From positions 1 through 64,000 of the forward strand of contig CALXQL010000005.1 of NCBI GenBank assembly GCA_944390685.1: a stretch of 64,000 bases of DNA, read 5' to 3'. The stretch comes from an uncultured Alphaproteobacteria bacterium. Lineage in GTDB: Bacteria > Pseudomonadota > Alphaproteobacteria > Rs-D84 > CACZYB01. This document shows positions 7,055-15,118 of the stretch, one piece after another. Each line of letters opens with the position of its first letter. Within the stretch, counting starts at the first letter, position 1. A program made the position numbers and the translations under genes. Below the pieces are notes generated by a model, which saw only the letters and a list, made by a program, of their open reading frames with translations, had not been told where the DNA came from and made no database searches.

Positions 7055-8306
7055 CCCAATTTTCCGCCCATCTTAATTTATATGCAATAGTATCGTCCTC
7101 TGGAAAAAGTTCATGAGGAATTCCATCTTTTATAACAAAACATTTTCCAGTATAAGAATAATCTTTTGTCGCAAGATTATATACATCACCGACACTATTT
7201 ACCATAGTATTCAAACCTTCCAATACACCCATGGCAATAGCCTGCTTACCTTCTGCCCCCATAATTACTTTACCAGTTCCTTTTATGTATTGTATAGGAA
7301 CTTTATTGCCATTACTATCAATTCTAAAATCTGTTTCTGATTCAACTTTTTCCCCAACTTCTTTTTTACTACCTACAGCAGCAGACGCAACGGATAATCC
7401 TGTTTGTAACAAAGATATTCCATTTAAAGTTAAATTTTTAATTGAAACTAATTTTTCATCAATCTTTTCACCCATAGAAGTATTAAAAAAAGCCGAACTA
7501 CAAATAAGTTTATCCCCAATTTTGAATTCTTTTTTAGCTTTTATATCTTTACCGGCAACTCCTATACCAATTAAAAGATAGCAATTGCCATCATCTTTAA
7601 AAGTGCCAAACATTTTATTACAATAATTCTTTTTATACGAAAGGAAAGATTTGTTTATTAAGTTTTTAAGTTCATCTATATTATTGCAATCGCTATAAGA
7701 ATTTTTACAAGCTTCAAACCTGACATTGAAATTATCTTCATCAAAACAACCAACGAAATCATCTTTTTTATTTCCTAAACATTTTGGTTGAAGACAGGCT
7801 AGGGTGTTAGCCACATAATTATTTATATTTTTTGTTTGTGTTTGTTCAGCATTTAAAGCTAAGGAATAATCCAAACAATCGTTTGATGCATTTCGCTTAA
7901 AAGTTTCAATAATATTTTTACTCAAAGACGGACATGCATCTATTATATATTTACAATTGTCATTTGCATTATTAAATTTTGTAATATCCTTACAAGCGCA
8001 TCTACCATTTGATGAATTATAACAAGTTTGATTCATACATTTATTATATAAATCTTCACAATTATATTTTGTAATTGTAGCTACATCAATTTTTTGTTCT
8101 TCATCAATTTTATTTTGAGAAGATTGATTTATCACCTGTGATGATGAAGCGGTTCTAACATTTTTATTTGATACCCTAATAGAGGTTTTTGCATTTGCTT
8201 TTCTTGTTCTGGTTTGGGCAAAGGAAGTTAAAGGAATATTTAAACTTAATAAAAGTATAAAAAAGTTCCAATAATTTTTATTATGTAAATTTAATAAGTT
8301 AAACAT
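7032..8306 (-). CDS. Secreted Cys-rich protein, tandem family member 2
   Basis: 424 aa. A signal peptide (FFILLLSLNIPLTSFAQ) is followed by a basic RTRKANAKTSIRV segment, a Ser/Asn/Gln linker and the family core: NCEDLYNKCMNQTCYNSSNG and RCACKD, then LACLQPKCLG, CFDEDNFNV and YCNKMFGTFKDDGNCYLL. The hydrophobic Ala/Gly/Ser stretch (LLQTGLSVASAAVGSKK) precedes a C-terminal GKCFVIKDGIPHELFPED. The paired Cys pattern suggests disulfide-bonded periplasmic or surface material. Function unknown. Confidence 0.75.
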   Translation of the reverse strand: MFNLLNLHNKNYWNFFILLLSLNIPLTSFAQTRTRKANAKTSIRVSNKNVRTASSSQVINQSSQNKIDEEQKIDVATITKYNCEDLYNKCMNQTCYNSSNGRCACKDITKFNNANDNCKYIIDACPSLSKNIIETFKRNASNDCLDYSLALNAEQTQTKNINNYVANTLACLQPKCLGNKKDDFVGCFDEDNFNVRFEACKNSYSDCNNIDELKNLINKSFLSYKKNYCNKMFGTFKDDGNCYLLIGIGVAGKDIKAKKEFKIGDKLICSSAFFNTSMGEKIDEKLVSIKNLTLNGISLLQTGLSVASAAVGSKKEVGEKVESETDFRIDSNGNKVPIQYIKGTGKVIMGAEGKQAIAMGVLEGLNTMVNSVGDVYNLATKDYSYTGKCFVIKDGIPHELFPEDDTIAYKLRWAENWDDEIYDI

Positions 8307-8328
8307 ATAACCTTAATCCCTTTATTTA

Positions 8329-9453
8329 TTATTGCATAAAGTTTATTTTAAAATATTGTCCCATAGGAGCCACATATTTATTATTTATATAACATGCACC
8401 TTTTTTTGTTCCATTATCAATTTTAATGTATCCATCCAAAGAGTCCGCAGTTCCGCTGGTCATCAATTTTATACCGCTACCTATAAGTGATGTATTTCCC
8501 CCAAGAACAGCACCAACAATAGTTGTTACAACACCTCCAACAGCTTTTGTGATACCAGATATCATTTGAACAATACCTTTTGCTTTATTTTCATTTTCTT
8601 CATAAAAAGTTGCAAAATATTCTTGTGTGCATTCCACCACTTCACCTACATTAAACATTTTTGATGTTAACTCTTTTTCCATTGCGCCATTAGGGTCAAT
8701 ATATTCAACTCCGTCTTCCCAAGAAGTTTTTGGTACACCGAAAACAACTTTTACTTTACAAATTTTATCATCGTAATCAATAGTTCCATTCATACTTTGG
8801 CAATATGAAATATTAAGTTTTTCCATTTCTTCATAAAAAGCTTTTTTCACAGCCAATTTTCTATTTGTTTTTTCCAAAACATTTTCACATTTGCTAGCTC
8901 TTCTTTCAATATTTGAAATTGTTAAACAATCTTTAAAATTTGTTCCGCATAATGGTTGCATACATTGTATATATGATTGTAAAGCCTCTTGTGAAGCCTT
9001 TTCACCATTATATGCCATAGCGTCCATATAATTTTTTGTTAAAAGATCTGTTTGGATTTGAGCTTTATACCTATTTTCAATTGTATTTTGATCTTTTAAT
9101 TCACATGATTTTAATACACTAAGGCAAGTTCCTTTTGCATAGGTGTAAAGATCATTTCCAAGTCTTATATTATTACCATCTTTTTGAATTGTCTCAAAAG
9201 TATCAAGAGTTTGTGAACAATTAAATCTTATACCTTGATTATTTAAACATACACCATCCATACAATTAAAGAATTTTTCTTCACAAGATAATTCTATTTT
9301 TTGATTATTTTCATTTACTTGATTTTGAATTGGTTTTACAGATATTCTATTGGAATTTTTTGCTCTTATAGTTTTTGAAACATTTCTTGCACAAACTACA
9401 TTTGAAAAATTTGTCAATAAAATTAAAAGTAAAATCCAGTTTTTTTTGTCCAT
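8329..9453 (-). CDS. Secreted Cys-rich protein, tandem family member 1
   Basis: 374 aa from the ATG at 9453, chosen because GGAGAG lies just upstream; an in-frame ATG at 9465 is weaker. The signal peptide is WILLLILLTNFSNVVCA. The Cys core begins SCEEKFFNCMDGVCLNNQG and includes CMQPLCGTNFKDC and YCQSMNGTIDYDDKICKVKV. A Gly/Val/Ile-rich hydrophobic stretch (GITKAVGGVVTTIVGAVLGG) could insert in a membrane. The C-terminus GACYINNKYVAPMGQYF matches the endings of its paralogues. It is the first of the four genes after the prepilin peptidase (57-nt gap). Function unknown. Confidence 0.75.
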   Translation of the reverse strand: MDKKNWILLLILLTNFSNVVCARNVSKTIRAKNSNRISVKPIQNQVNENNQKIELSCEEKFFNCMDGVCLNNQGIRFNCSQTLDTFETIQKDGNNIRLGNDLYTYAKGTCLSVLKSCELKDQNTIENRYKAQIQTDLLTKNYMDAMAYNGEKASQEALQSYIQCMQPLCGTNFKDCLTISNIERRASKCENVLEKTNRKLAVKKAFYEEMEKLNISYCQSMNGTIDYDDKICKVKVVFGVPKTSWEDGVEYIDPNGAMEKELTSKMFNVGEVVECTQEYFATFYEENENKAKGIVQMISGITKAVGGVVTTIVGAVLGGNTSLIGSGIKLMTSGTADSLDGYIKIDNGTKKGACYINNKYVAPMGQYFKINFMQ

Positions 9454-9510
9454 AAAACTCTCCATTTCCAAGATAATTATACTATTAAAAACTATCAAAG
9501 TAAAGAAGAT

Positions 9511-10266
9511 TTAAGAGTAAAAGAATGAACTAAAAAACCATATAAAAAATGCAATTACAATAAATGGGGCAAGTGGTGCAAAATTGATTTTTTTACTCTT
9601 GCAATATATAAACATTAAAGGGAATGAAATCACTAAAATTTTACCTAAATTTTCAAATCCAGTAAATGAAGCAATAGATACTAATAATTTCACATCTCCA
9701 CCGCCAAAACTATAAGGGCTTTTAAAGTAAAACATTAACGATATAGTGAAACATAATATATAAGCGGATATACTACTGATAATACTATTAAAAGGTGTAA
9801 TAATTAAAGTGTTTCTTATATTGTATTTTTCGCAGTAAATTGATATTAAAATGCCTATTAAAAGCATAGGTAAAGTTAAAATATCGGGAATAATCCTATA
9901 TCTATTATCTATATTTGCGGAAAATAATAGTAAAAACATAAAGATATGTAATAATATTAAAGGATAACTTTCATTTATATGATTCTTTATCAAATAAGTT
10001 AAAGTAATACTTAAACAAGTGTAAATTATTCCCCAAATACATTTATTATAAAAATATTGTTTTTTCAAATAGTTATATTTGTTATTTTTAAGTAATTTAT
10101 TATAGGGCATTTTATGTTTTTTATTATTAAAGTAATACTTTAATATATCACCTATATAACTATGCAAAGAGCAAGGGTAAAACTTCATTAAAAATCTGCT
10201 TAAAACAGGTATTAAAAAACCTATTGCAAAATATATAAAAACATTTAAAATTTGATTCGATAACAT
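9511..10266 (-). CDS. Type IV prepilin peptidase (A24 family)
   Basis: Inner-membrane aspartyl protease that cleaves type IV pilin-like signal peptides. From the ATG at 10266 (AAGGA upstream) it is 251 aa, with about six hydrophobic segments and both aspartate motifs: D120 in DNRYRIIPDILTLP and D191 in FGGGDVKLL, the GxGD signature. The longer frame would run into divergent gcrA and adds no family sequence. The part before the catalytic core lacks the usual CxxC zinc pairs of the methylase domain. It heads the minus-strand run of four Cys-rich secreted genes. A pilin-like substrate candidate lies at 21895-22392. Confidence 0.85.
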   Translation of the reverse strand: MLSNQILNVFIYFAIGFLIPVLSRFLMKFYPCSLHSYIGDILKYYFNNKKHKMPYNKLLKNNKYNYLKKQYFYNKCIWGIIYTCLSITLTYLIKNHINESYPLILLHIFMFLLLFSANIDNRYRIIPDILTLPMLLIGILISIYCEKYNIRNTLIITPFNSIISSISAYILCFTISLMFYFKSPYSFGGGDVKLLVSIASFTGFENLGKILVISFPLMFIYCKSKKINFAPLAPFIVIAFFIWFFSSFFYS

Positions 10267-10336
10267 TTTTATTTCCTTTTTTATTTTTACATTTAAGATA
10301 TAAACTGGAATAAAAAAAAATAAAAGGATTTTTATT

Positions 10337-10873
10337 ATGACAAGTTGGACAGATAAAAAAATTGAAAAATTAAAAAAACTTTGGGAGAAGGGTTTGTCTA
10401 CTGCTGAAATTGGCAAAAAACTTGATTTTTCAAAGAATGCAATTGTTGGTAAAGTTCATAGATTGGGTCTTTCAAATAGGGGGTCTCCAATAAAAACAAA
10501 TAAGGATAAAAATCCAAAACCATCTACAAAAACAGAAAATGTTTTACCTAAAAATGCATCGGTAAAAAAAGAAACAGTTATTGAAAATACAGAGAAAAAA
10601 GAAATTTTATCAATTCCAAACGAATCGATTCGAATTTCAAAAATATCTCTAAAAAATAAAAAATCCACATCTGGGGTATCATTATTAGAGTTAACTTCTG
10701 ATCTTTGCTGTTGGCCAATTGATGATATAAATTCAGATAATTTTCATTTTTGTGGTAAAAAAGTATTTAAAAATAAACCTTATTGTTTGGAACATTGTGC
10801 AATTGCTTATACAACATCTGCAAATGCAATGGATGATAAAGAACCAATTGAAGATGTTTTTAAAAATGAATAA
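10337..10873 (+). CDS. gcrA: GcrA cell-cycle regulator
   Basis: GcrA is an alphaproteobacterial sigma70-associated transcription factor acting at promoters with methylated GANTC sites. The 178-aa product opens with the diagnostic TSWTDKKIEKLKKLWEKG and the helix-turn-helix STAEIGKKLDFSKNAIVGKV, then HRLGLSNRGSP. A Lys/Ser/Thr linker follows. The C-terminal cysteine cluster CCWPID, FHFCGKK and PYCLEHCAIAY is the conserved sigma-interacting region. The start has AAAAGGATTTTTATT upstream. Confidence 0.93.
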   Translation: MTSWTDKKIEKLKKLWEKGLSTAEIGKKLDFSKNAIVGKVHRLGLSNRGSPIKTNKDKNPKPSTKTENVLPKNASVKKETVIENTEKKEILSIPNESIRISKISLKNKKSTSGVSLLELTSDLCCWPIDDINSDNFHFCGKKVFKNKPYCLEHCAIAYTTSANAMDDKEPIEDVFKNE

Positions 10874-10896
10874 ATAACTTTATAAAAGGAGAGAGT

Positions 10897-13623
10897 ATGG
10901 AGAGAGCCAATACCTTTTGGCAAATAAACGGGAAATATGAAGATGTGAAAGAATTTCACTATTCTTCTAATAATATGTCCTTTGTCGCCTATTTTAAAAA
11001 CGAACAATTAATTTTTGTAATTGATGATACATGCGATGTTATATCACCAAATGAATTATTGATTATAGAACCATTAAAAGATGAAACAAATCTTAAAAAT
11101 CCAGAAACAAAATGGGATTCCATCTTAAAAAATAAATATTCTATAAATCCAATGGAAATAAGACCAAAGGAAAATACTAAGTATAAAAAATTAGATATAA
11201 GTTATACCTCACTTGATTTATATGCATCATTCATTTCATCATTGAATGAGGAAACATTGGATTTAATTGAACAAAATAGAGAAGTTTTATCTCTTGAAAA
11301 TGCTTATGAAAGAGAGGCGGAAAATCTTCTTATTTATAATAAATCAGGATCTACTTTAGAAAAAGCCCAATTGACATTGGAAAAATTGAAAAAACGAATT
11401 TTGAATATTTCAAAAAAAATGAAAAAGCAAGAAGAGGAAGAAGCAAAAAATCCTGATAATGTTAATTCTGAATTAAAAAATGAATTAATGGAAAAATTAT
11501 ATCTTGCCACAGAAAAATTAAAAAGAACAGAACGCCGTATAAAAAGAGCAAATAAACGTTTTGATTCGGCTCAATCTCAATTAACTGCAAACAGACAACA
11601 AATCGCTGAAATAAAAAGAAGGTTAGAGGAACGAAAGCAAAAAAATGAACAAATCGTATCATCTCAACCTATTGAAAAACCTTCGTATTCTGCGATACAA
11701 ACTGATATGAATCCAACGATAAATGACAAAAACAAAATTGAATTCATCCCTCCTCAAATTGAAAAGTTGACATTTGAAAATAATAATGCTACGAATCGAA
11801 GAGAAGAGGTAAAGGAACAAACTTTTTTAACAAAGGAGAGTACTACTATGGCAAAAGAAACAGATAACAAAACAATCCAACCAACACAAGAATTTAAACC
11901 ACCTTTTGTTGATGATACTGCATCAAAAAAACAAGATGGCGATATAAGATTCGCAAAAAAATCAATTGTTTTAGATGATAAGTATAAAAGAATATGGATG
12001 TATTCTCTTTCTATATTGGTTTCTCTTATTGTAGTATTTGGACTTTTCTATTTTGTAAGTGGGGATAGTTCAACTGATGAATATACAGTTAATTATATTG
12101 AACAAAATTATGAACCTATTGTTGAAGAGCCTATGCCAATAGTAGAAGAACCTATGCCTTCTCCTGAAACTTATCCTATGCCAGAAGAAACTGCTCCTGT
12201 TATGAATGATACAAATGCTCAACAAGAAATGTATCAACCAGAGGAAGTTGTTTCTCAACCTATGCCAGTGAAAGAGGAACATGTTGCTCCTGTTAAAAAA
12301 ATAGAACCTGCAAAAAAGCAATCTAAACCAGTTGCAAAAAAACAAACTTCTACAACAAAGGTTGCTCCTAAAAAAGTTGAACCAAAAGAAGAAGAGGTTG
12401 TAGTTGAAGAAGAACCTATCATTGAAGAAGAACCTATCATTGAAGAAGAACCTGTTATGGAAGAAGAACCTGTTATGGAAGAAGTTTATACAGAAGAAAT
12501 CGTTGAAACAGAACCATTAGAAGAAATAGTAATTGATGATAATTACTATATGGATGAAGATATGGATTCAAACGATACCTATGTAGAAGATTATACAATT
12601 GAAGATATAGATATTGCCGATACAGATTTACTTTCCCAAGCAAGAAATGCTTACATGGAAAATGTTATAAATAATGATATTTACTTAGGGGTAATAAAGG
12701 ATTTAAAAATCAATTACTTTGATGATGAAAATCAAAATAATGTAAGTATATTACTTGAAAAATTGAATGAATTAAATCAATACTGGAATACATTTAGAAA
12801 TTATACTTATGATGCATATTATGAAGATGATTATACATTGCGTCCAGATATCAATTATGAAGAATATGCAAATGATGAATATTTACTAAGACTTTATACA
12901 AATGCATATTATGAAATGTATGAATATTTGGTAAATGAATTTACTATGACATACGAATATGCTAATAATACAGCAACAGATTTGTATGATTTAATGGAAG
13001 AAGAAATGCAAGTTTTGGGTCGCCCAAATAAAAAATTGGCTATCTTAGTTGCTTTATATCAAGCAATTCAAGAACAAGGAGGTGCAGAAGCAGTTTTAAA
13101 TGCAATTGCAATGCGTGATGATGAACTTTATTCATGTGGCCCTGAAATAGATGCTACTTTAATGCCAACTCAAACAATAACAGAAGTATCAGTAGAAGAA
13201 AATATTGAATATGATGATGGATCTTCATTATATAGAAGTGAAACAACAACAATAACTGAACAAACCTATCCTCAAGAAGATGATTTATTGGTTGAAAATG
13301 ATGCTTCCTATGAAGATATAGAGTTATATGCAGATGAAACAACAGAAAATATTGTTCCAGAAGAGTTAGTTGCAACTCCACAACCAACAGAAGAAGTAAT
13401 AAATACAACTCCATATAATGATGAAAAAGTTGTATATGAAGAAGAATATATTGAATATGACGAAAATGGTATGCCAATAGATAGCGAATATGTAGAATAC
13501 GATGAAACTACTGATGAATATGCTGATGACAATGGTAATTATTATAACACAGATGATTATTATGAAGAAGATGGTATGGAATATTCTAATAACGAAGAAG
13601 TTTATTATGAAGAAACAATATAA
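10897..13623 (+). CDS. Large acidic single-pass membrane protein of unknown function
   Basis: 908 aa, no recognised family. Residues 1-365 look cytoplasmic: a small N-terminal domain (FWQINGKYEDVKEFHY), then a predicted coiled coil around 155-255 rich in Glu, Lys and Arg (EKLKRTERRIKRANKRFDS). One transmembrane segment spans about 367-388 (MYSLSILVSLIVVFGLFYFV). The remaining 520 residues are strongly acidic, with Pro/Glu repeats (EEEPII/EEEPVM), Lys/Pro stretches and a Tyr/Asp/Glu-rich tail; by charge rule they face the periplasm. AAAGGAGAG precedes the start. A second strong Shine-Dalgarno with in-frame ATG at 11848 (residue 318) could give a shorter product. It follows gcrA by 23 nt. Confidence 0.75.
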   Translation: MERANTFWQINGKYEDVKEFHYSSNNMSFVAYFKNEQLIFVIDDTCDVISPNELLIIEPLKDETNLKNPETKWDSILKNKYSINPMEIRPKENTKYKKLDISYTSLDLYASFISSLNEETLDLIEQNREVLSLENAYEREAENLLIYNKSGSTLEKAQLTLEKLKKRILNISKKMKKQEEEEAKNPDNVNSELKNELMEKLYLATEKLKRTERRIKRANKRFDSAQSQLTANRQQIAEIKRRLEERKQKNEQIVSSQPIEKPSYSAIQTDMNPTINDKNKIEFIPPQIEKLTFENNNATNRREEVKEQTFLTKESTTMAKETDNKTIQPTQEFKPPFVDDTASKKQDGDIRFAKKSIVLDDKYKRIWMYSLSILVSLIVVFGLFYFVSGDSSTDEYTVNYIEQNYEPIVEEPMPIVEEPMPSPETYPMPEETAPVMNDTNAQQEMYQPEEVVSQPMPVKEEHVAPVKKIEPAKKQSKPVAKKQTSTTKVAPKKVEPKEEEVVVEEEPIIEEEPIIEEEPVMEEEPVMEEVYTEEIVETEPLEEIVIDDNYYMDEDMDSNDTYVEDYTIEDIDIADTDLLSQARNAYMENVINNDIYLGVIKDLKINYFDDENQNNVSILLEKLNELNQYWNTFRNYTYDAYYEDDYTLRPDINYEEYANDEYLLRLYTNAYYEMYEYLVNEFTMTYEYANNTATDLYDLMEEEMQVLGRPNKKLAILVALYQAIQEQGGAEAVLNAIAMRDDELYSCGPEIDATLMPTQTITEVSVEENIEYDDGSSLYRSETTTITEQTYPQEDDLLVENDASYEDIELYADETTENIVPEELVATPQPTEEVINTTPYNDEKVVYEEEYIEYDENGMPIDSEYVEYDETTDEYADDNGNYYNTDDYYEEDGMEYSNNEEVYYEETI
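11834..11850 (+). promoter_or_regulatory. Possible internal ribosome binding site and in-frame ATG
   Basis: AGGAGAG (11834-11840) lies 7-9 nt before an in-frame ATG at 11848 inside the 908-codon gene. Starting here would yield a 591-residue protein containing the membrane segment and acidic region but not the coiled coil. Confidence 0.35.
12406..12477 (+). repeat. Four tandem 18-nt units
   Basis: Two copies of an 18-mer encoding EEEPII followed by two copies encoding EEEPVM (units begin at 12406, 12424, 12442 and 12460). The first pair and second pair are nearly identical internally, indicating recent unit duplication. Confidence 0.85.
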
Positions 13624-13644
13624 ATCTTATGTTTAATAAAAATG

Positions 13645-13672
13645 AAACCTCTTTTATAAGAGGTTTTTTTAT
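13645..13672. terminator. Bidirectional hairpin terminator
   Basis: AAACCTCTT (13645-13653), loop TTAT, AAGAGGTTT (13658-13666), then a T-run. It serves the convergent 908-codon gene and the ftsB-like gene. Confidence 0.8.
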
Positions 13673-13962
13673 TGTATTAATATTTTATAAGAGTTTGGAA
13701 TTTTATTTAATTTTTTTATACTTTCTTTTTCAAGTATATCAATATTGATAACAGAATTATTTTTTAAAATGCTTATTTCTTGTAAAAGTTTTTCTTTAAC
13801 AATGATTTTATTTTGCAATGTTTTATTTAAAGTTTCCATTTTGCTTTTATAATTTAAATAATTGAAAATACTATATTTATTAAATAATAAACTATATGAA
13901 AACTTAAATATAAGTAATAATATAACAATAAAGGTTAAATATTTAATAAAACTTTTATTCAT
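13669..13962 (-). CDS. ftsB: FtsB/DivIC-type septum protein
   Basis: 97 aa with the FtsB layout: short cytoplasmic N-terminus, one membrane helix (about residues 8-27, YLTFIVILLLIFKFSYSLLF), then a periplasmic coiled coil (KMETLNKTLQNKIIVKEKLL). The family forms the FtsQBL divisome complex. Sequence conservation in this family is low, so the name rests on size, topology and coiled coil. It is a single gene between convergent and divergent neighbours. Confidence 0.6.
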   Translation of the reverse strand: MNKSFIKYLTFIVILLLIFKFSYSLLFNKYSIFNYLNYKSKMETLNKTLQNKIIVKEKLLQEISILKNNSVINIDILEKESIKKLNKIPNSYKILIQ

Positions 13963-14035
13963 TTTTTCTTTTTATTTTAAGATAAACATTATAAACTATA
14001 ATATCATAAAATATTAAAGCGGACAAGAGGTTATT

Positions 14036-15040
14036 TTGTTAAAATCAATAAAATTAAAAAATATAGAAATAAAACATCCAGTGATACTTGCCCCTATGGC
14101 GGGAGTAAGTGATTTACCATTTCGTGAACTTGTTTCATCATTTGGTATACAAAAAGATTGTGCAGTATCATTAACTATAACAGAAATGGTTCCATCTACA
14201 TCACAAGTGATGTTGCTTGAAAAGAAAAAATCAACAAATAAAATAAAGCGACTTTATGAACAAAATAATTCAAGTAATTTAACATCAATACAAATTTTTG
14301 GAAATGATCCGGTTTTTATGGCTCAAAGTGCAAAAATTAATGAGGATTTAGGTGCGGATATTATAGATATAAACATGGGATGTCCAGTAAATAAAATTGT
14401 TAAAAATGGGGCTGGTTCTGATTTAATGAAAAATCCACAATTAGCGGAACAAATAATAAAATCAGTTGTAAATGCAGTAAAAATACCGGTTAGTGTAAAA
14501 ATTCGCGCTGGTTGGGATGCAAATAATAAAAACGCACCTACTTTTGCAAAAATGATAGAAGATGCCGGAGCCTCTATGATAACAATTCATGGACGAACCC
14601 GCAGCCAACTTTATTCTGGTAATATAGATTATGATATAATAAGACAAACAAAAAACGCTGTAAAAATACCGGTTATAGGAAACGGAGACATCACTACATG
14701 TCAATTGGCAAAGGATATGATTGAAAAAACTGGTGTTGATGGCATTATGATAGGAAGAGGCAGCTATGGATCTCCTTGGTTTTTATCAAATGTTATAGAA
14801 TATTTAAAAACTGGACAAGAAACATTTTTCCCAACAATTAAAGAAAAAAAGGAAATAATGGTAAAACATATAAAAGCTATGATTGAATATTATGGAGAAA
14901 GAGGAGGGCTTTTAAATGCAAGAAAGCATATTGCTTGGTATTCAAAAGGAATAAGAAATTCTAATGAATTTAGAAATTTAATAAATAATAGTGATAATAT
15001 AGAAGAAGTTTTTGATTTAATAGATAAATTATTCATATAA
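14036..15040 (+). CDS. dusB: tRNA-dihydrouridine synthase (DusB-like)
   Basis: FMN-dependent reductase making dihydrouridine in tRNA D-loops. The 334-aa TIM barrel shows the family blocks: PVILAPMAGVSDLPFRELV, SIQIFGNDPVFMAQSA, DIIDINMGCPVNKIVKNGAG with the catalytic cysteine, IHGRTRSQLYSG, and GNGDI then GIMIGRGSYGSPW. The start is TTG at 14036, supported by AAGAGG about 6 nt upstream. In many alphaproteobacteria this gene (nifR3) precedes ntrBC; here the next gene is rodZ. Confidence 0.92.
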   Translation: MLKSIKLKNIEIKHPVILAPMAGVSDLPFRELVSSFGIQKDCAVSLTITEMVPSTSQVMLLEKKKSTNKIKRLYEQNNSSNLTSIQIFGNDPVFMAQSAKINEDLGADIIDINMGCPVNKIVKNGAGSDLMKNPQLAEQIIKSVVNAVKIPVSVKIRAGWDANNKNAPTFAKMIEDAGASMITIHGRTRSQLYSGNIDYDIIRQTKNAVKIPVIGNGDITTCQLAKDMIEKTGVDGIMIGRGSYGSPWFLSNVIEYLKTGQETFFPTIKEKKEIMVKHIKAMIEYYGERGGLLNARKHIAWYSKGIRNSNEFRNLINNSDNIEEVFDLIDKLFI

Positions 15041-15118
15041 AATGACAATTTCTTCATAAAAATATTGATTCTAAAAAAAAATAATCGTAATCTAAAATAA
15101 AAACAATCAAAGGGGGTT

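Noticed and set aside
10267-10416. Upstream extension of the prepilin peptidase frame
   Set aside because: It would overlap divergent gcrA, adds no family sequence, and AAGGA fits the ATG at 10266.
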